A stretch of DNA of 8,109 nt, from positions 1 to 8,109 of the forward strand of contig SKGZ01000279.1 of assembly GCA_007117175.1 (NCBI GenBank), written 5' to 3'. The DNA is from Bacteriovoracales bacterium. Lineage in GTDB: Bacteria > Bdellovibrionota > Bacteriovoracia > Bacteriovoracales > Bacteriovoracaceae. Below the pieces are notes generated by a model. The model had not been told where the DNA came from, made no database searches, and saw nothing but the letters and a program-made list of their open reading frames with translations. Below, piece by piece: positions 5,973-8,109 of the stretch. Within the stretch, counting starts at the first letter, position 1. Each line of letters opens with the position of its first letter. The position numbers and the translations under genes are program-made.

Positions 5973-7183
5973 TATTCTTTTAGACTCATCGCATTTTCAA
6001 ATTGTTTTATCACATCTTGCTTGACGCCTGAGTTGCGAAAGTATTCTTTCCAATTTGTTATAACGAAGTCATTAACCTGATCGATAATCTCAGCAGCGTC
6101 TTTTTCATCAATTTCAAAATATTGACAAGCCGATAATAGATTTCTTTTTGAAGCTTGCCTGTCATAGGCTCCTATGGTCATGGCCATGGTAAAAGTGTTT
6201 GTTAAGGTAGCTCTGGGAAAAACATCATAAAGTGGAGATAATCTCCACGTTCCATCACGATGCAATATCCCGTGATTTCTGGGATGATCGTCATCATTGT
6301 TGACGGCAATATTGAATGCGATTCGTTTGTAAAGTTCAAGTTGATCTTCTTTTATTTCAGACTCAGAAGAACCAGATTTCCTTAGATAATCACAGAATAC
6401 AGGGTAGCTCCATTCTTTCCTTCCAAAGACATGCCAATCACACAGACTTAACGAACTCACAAAATGAGATCGAAAAATTTTGCCATCTATGATTTCCCTG
6501 TCAAAGCGTTCAATCATATAAACATTTCGATTGTCATATTGAGATAAAATTATATCGGGGACGTTTAACCCAAGGTCTTTGGCCATTAACATGACTGCAT
6601 ATTCGATTTGTTGCTCGGGTAACGTGTCCAGCGACGTACCATACTTTGCAAGATAGAACTTGTCATTGGAGATCAAAGAGACCTTTGGCCTTCCTCCTCC
6701 TAAAGTGGGGCCATATTCAAAGAGTTCTTTCAATTTTTTCCCATCAACGTTTTTAATCATTAACTCTGTCTGTTCAATTATTTGCTTAAGAATAACGTTA
6801 TGCTTTTTATGAGGCTTCCAGCCATCAGGAGTCAGCTGCATCGGCTCATCATGATCCATTGAAGAAAATGCCAAGGCACCAACATGCTCTAAACCATTCG
6901 CTAAGACATACTCCATTTCGTTTAATTCGCTAACTTGAAATTTCTTATTTAACAATTGCTGTCCCCACAAATCGGGAGCACTATCTTGGATCGAAGTAAA
7001 CAATTCTTCACTTTCATACTTTTTTCCATATGCAACTAAGTTCAAAGGATCAATGTCAATTTTGTTTGGTCGATTAAGATAATCCTCCTCATACTTAAGT
7101 TCAAAAAAGTCTTGCGATACGGTTAATTTTGCACATTTTACAAATTGATCACCTAAGAAAATATAAACCCAAAATTCTTGCAT
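5972..7183 (-). CDS. hipA: HipA-family serine/threonine kinase toxin
   Basis: A 403-residue HipA-fold protein kinase, near the usual 400-440. The N-terminal ~100 residues match the HipA N-domain. The kinase core has a Gly-rich loop TLGGGRPK (160-167), an ATP-binding Lys in FYLAK (Lys180) and ERFDR (225-229). The catalytic loop DDHPRN (298-303) aligns with the DGHAKN of E. coli HipA, giving catalytic Asp298 and Asn303. The metal-binding Asp is in SPLYDV (Asp320). All catalytic residues are present, so it is probably active. The residue aligning with the autophosphorylated Ser150 of E. coli HipA is Thr160. E. coli HipA phosphorylates glutamyl-tRNA synthetase; the target here is unknown. The ATG at 7183 is preferred over the TTG at 7186, because AAGG within the hipB stop region is 6 nt from the ATG. 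The 8-nt gap to hipB implies translational coupling. Confidence 0.9.
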   Translation of the reverse strand: MQEFWVYIFLGDQFVKCAKLTVSQDFFELKYEEDYLNRPNKIDIDPLNLVAYGKKYESEELFTSIQDSAPDLWGQQLLNKKFQVSELNEMEYVLANGLEHVGALAFSSMDHDEPMQLTPDGWKPHKKHNVILKQIIEQTELMIKNVDGKKLKELFEYGPTLGGGRPKVSLISNDKFYLAKYGTSLDTLPEQQIEYAVMLMAKDLGLNVPDIILSQYDNRNVYMIERFDREIIDGKIFRSHFVSSLSLCDWHVFGRKEWSYPVFCDYLRKSGSSESEIKEDQLELYKRIAFNIAVNNDDDHPRNHGILHRDGTWRLSPLYDVFPRATLTNTFTMAMTIGAYDRQASKRNLLSACQYFEIDEKDAAEIIDQVNDFVITNWKEYFRNSGVKQDVIKQFENAMSLKE

Positions 7184-7191
7184 CAAACACC

Positions 7192-7533
7192 TTACCCAAA
7201 CCTAACCATATTATTATTTTTATTTCCCTTAACCACAGAGTTTTTTCTTCCGCCCTCTCTTAAGGCCTTAATCTCGTTGATTGCTTGCCTACGATCTAGG
7301 TCTGGACTTGCAATATCAGAAATCCCTGTCAGTAACCCAAGAGCATCCAAAACGTTGAATACTTTCCCAAAGCCAACACTAACATCACCACCTTCAATCC
7401 TGCGTAAAACAGTCTTGGAAACTGATGACTTGGCAGAGAGCTCTACCAACGACAATTTTCTTCTCTTGCGAGCAATCTGAATATTCATACCAAGTTTCTT
7501 TGCTTCAATTTCAGTTTTTATAAAAGTTTTCAT
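7192..7533 (-). CDS. hipB: HipB-like antitoxin, XRE-type helix-turn-helix repressor
   Basis: A 113-residue DNA-binding protein directly upstream of hipA. Residues about 14-70 form an XRE/Cro-type domain: MNIQIARKRRKLSLVELS, then SSVSKTVLRRIEGG as the recognition helix region, and a following helix VFNVLDALGLL. A basic, Asn-rich C-terminal tail (KNSVVKGNKNNNMVRFG) may be the degradation-prone segment typical of antitoxins. It should bind and inhibit HipA and repress the operon through the CC-N6-GG sites at 7561-7630. The ATG at 7533 is chosen because GAGGGGGG lies at 7546-7539, 6 nt or so ahead, and the promoter -10 is at 7578-7573. A longer frame opening at 7665 starts inside a repeated element upstream of the promoter and encodes no domain, so it is rejected. 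The gene's TAA stop lies within the hipA ribosome binding site. Confidence 0.88.
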   Translation of the reverse strand: MKTFIKTEIEAKKLGMNIQIARKRRKLSLVELSAKSSVSKTVLRRIEGGDVSVGFGKVFNVLDALGLLTGISDIASPDLDRRQAINEIKALREGGRKNSVVKGNKNNNMVRFG

Positions 7534-7560
7534 CCTTACCCCCCTCGACAAAAATAAGTT

Positions 7561-7630
7561 CCATATTTGGATATTATAACATATTTTAGACCAAATGCGG
7601 AGCCAACAAGCCAGAAAAGTCCATATTTGG
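7561..7630. promoter_or_regulatory. Three HipB operator-like sites at exact 30-bp spacing
   Basis: CCATATTTGG at 7561-7570, CCAAATGCGG at 7591-7600 (8 of 10 match in inverted orientation) and CCATATTTGG again at 7621-7630. All fit CC-N6-GG, and their starts are exactly 30 bp apart, close to three helical turns. The first covers the expected transcription start of hipB, the second overlaps its -35 region and the third is further upstream. E. coli HipB also binds several spaced palindromic operators (TATCC-N8-GGATA), so an autoregulatory array is the natural reading. Confidence 0.72.
7573..7581 (-). promoter_or_regulatory. Extended -10 promoter of hipBA
   Basis: The minus strand reads TGTTATAAT: a consensus TATAAT (7578-7573) with the TG of an extended -10. 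No good -35 is found at 16-18 bp (TCCGCA at 17 bp), as is common for extended -10 promoters. The predicted start near 7566 falls inside the first operator and leaves a leader of about 33 nt before the hipB ATG. Confidence 0.7.
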
Positions 7631-7642
7631 TAAATTTTACCA
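7628..7642. promoter_or_regulatory. 15-bp perfect palindrome upstream of hipB
   Basis: TGGTAAA-T-TTTACCA, with 7-bp arms around a single T, overlapping the outer operator-like site by three bases. It could be a further regulator site or part of the termination region of the upstream gene. Confidence 0.4.
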
Positions 7643-7650
7643 GTAAAAAT

Positions 7651-7671
7651 AAAAAGGTACGCCATCCTTTT
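7651..7671 (+). repeat. Dispersed palindromic element, copy 5 (plus orientation)
   Basis: Five A, GGTACGCCATCC and four T. It overlaps by two bases the TAA stop (7672-7670) of the DUF4143 gene and separates that gene from the hipBA regulatory region. On the minus strand it is followed by a T-rich tract, so it could end transcription of the DUF4143 gene. Its reverse strand contains an ATG that creates a false upstream start for hipB. Confidence 0.87.
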
Positions 7672-8109
7672 AGTTAAGGGCCTGTAGGAATCGACTGGCC
7701 GCCATGACTTGGATATTGGGGTGGGAAAAGCTCTTGGCCCTCGGCTTGGCCGGGTCGCGAACTAACTGGATGCAAAACTGTGGTTGCAGTATCTCATTAA
7801 AGTGAATCAAAGAAGGCGTTGGTGTCTTTTGGTTGCTCTTAACTTCTAATAACAAATAAGGCTTACCATCCTTGGTGATCAAAAAGTCGACCTCTCTTTT
7901 CTGTTTATCGCGAACGTAGAATAATTCAAACTCACCCATGGCAACATCTGTCCACAGTTGGACATTTTTAAGTAAGTGTCCTGCAATTAGATTTTCCCAA
8001 CGTCCACCACCAACCTCAGCGGCAAAAGTCCAGTTATAAAAGTAGAGCTTAGGTTCCTTCTTAATGGCATTTTTTATTTTCTTCGAATAGGGTCTAATCC
8101 GATAACAAT
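7670..8109 (-). CDS. C-terminal part of a DUF4143-type ATPase (5' end outside window)
   Basis: The reading frame is open from the window edge (first full codon at 8107) to the TAA at 7670, giving 145 residues. The ATG at 7939 is internal, not a start. The sequence shows the conserved pattern of AAA ATPases with a C-terminal DUF4143 domain: YRIRPYSKKIKNAIKKEPKL at the edge, LYFYNWTFAAEVGGGRWENL, then GEFELFYVRDKQKREVDFLI and KPYLLLEVKSN. The VDFL and EVK elements resemble the PD-(D/E)XK nuclease-like core described for this domain. The N-terminal P-loop ATPase half must lie to the right of the window. Family members are common in accessory regions and their cellular role is poorly defined. The gene has the same direction as hipBA but is separated by copy 5 of the repeat and by the hipB promoter, so it is probably transcribed independently. 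Confidence 0.88.
   Translation of the reverse strand, partial: CYRIRPYSKKIKNAIKKEPKLYFYNWTFAAEVGGGRWENLIAGHLLKNVQLWTDVAMGEFELFYVRDKQKREVDFLITKDGKPYLLLEVKSNQKTPTPSLIHFNEILQPQFCIQLVRDPAKPRAKSFSHPNIQVMAASRFLQALN

Noticed and set aside
5748..6080. 110-residue plus-strand reading frame across the SNF2 and hipA ends
   Set aside because: It runs through two real gene ends and the intergenic hairpin in a different frame; composition is Ser/Lys shadow-like with no domain.
7178..7480. 100-residue plus-strand reading frame
   Set aside because: Antisense shadow of hipB; no ribosome binding site or recognisable sequence.
875..7671. Reading the five repeats as a CRISPR array or integron attC sites
   Set aside because: Spacing ranges from under 50 bp to over 4 kb, orientation alternates, and there are no spacers, cas genes or integrase in the window.

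Overview
The window looks like an accessory stretch of an AT-rich bacterial chromosome. It is gene-dense, uses ATG/GTG starts with recognisable Shine-Dalgarno sites, and has bacterial operon layout. The gene families (TumE/TumA, HipA/HipB, DUF4143 ATPase, large SNF2 protein) occur widely in Gram-negative bacteria. A proteobacterial or Bdellovibrionota-like host is plausible, but no taxonomic marker gene is present and I do not claim a lineage.

Layout, left to right. (1) 1-199: a 10-bp tandem repeat cut by the window edge, then a palindrome-overlapped promoter. (2) 200-868 (+): a two-gene toxin-antitoxin module of the TumE/TumA type. (3) 912-1160 (-): a small coiled-coil plus transmembrane protein of unknown role, with a 7-bp tandem repeat array directly against its ribosome binding site. 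(4) 1243-1504: a divergent intergenic region with promoter-like sequences and paired TTTGCAAA palindromes. (5) 1505-5857 (+): a 1450-residue SNF2-family helicase/translocase whose N-terminal ~960 residues are mostly of unrecognised function. (6) 5858-5971: a convergent intergenic region holding a large inverted repeat. (7) 7533-5972 (-): a hipB-hipA operon with a clear extended -10 promoter and three operator-like sites spaced exactly 30 bp apart. (8) 8109-7670 (-): the C-terminal part of a DUF4143-type ATPase, entering from beyond the right edge.

The most striking non-coding feature is a ~20-bp imperfectly palindromic element, consensus AAAGGTACGCCATCCTTT. It occurs five times in the window, only in non-coding DNA or touching a stop codon, with an invariant GTACGCCATCC core. 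Its copies lie at every boundary between gene modules and alternate in orientation (+ - + - +). Copies 3 and 4 form a long hairpin between the converging SNF2 and hipA genes. I cannot identify it from memory. It may be a bidirectional terminator, a REP/BIME-like dispersed element or a module-boundary (recombination) site.

Functionally, the window combines two autoregulated toxin-antitoxin modules, a DUF4143 ATPase and a large SNF2 enzyme. This is typical company for a genome-stability or defence island, but the genes do not form one of the known multi-gene defence systems that I can recognise, and any joint function is inference.
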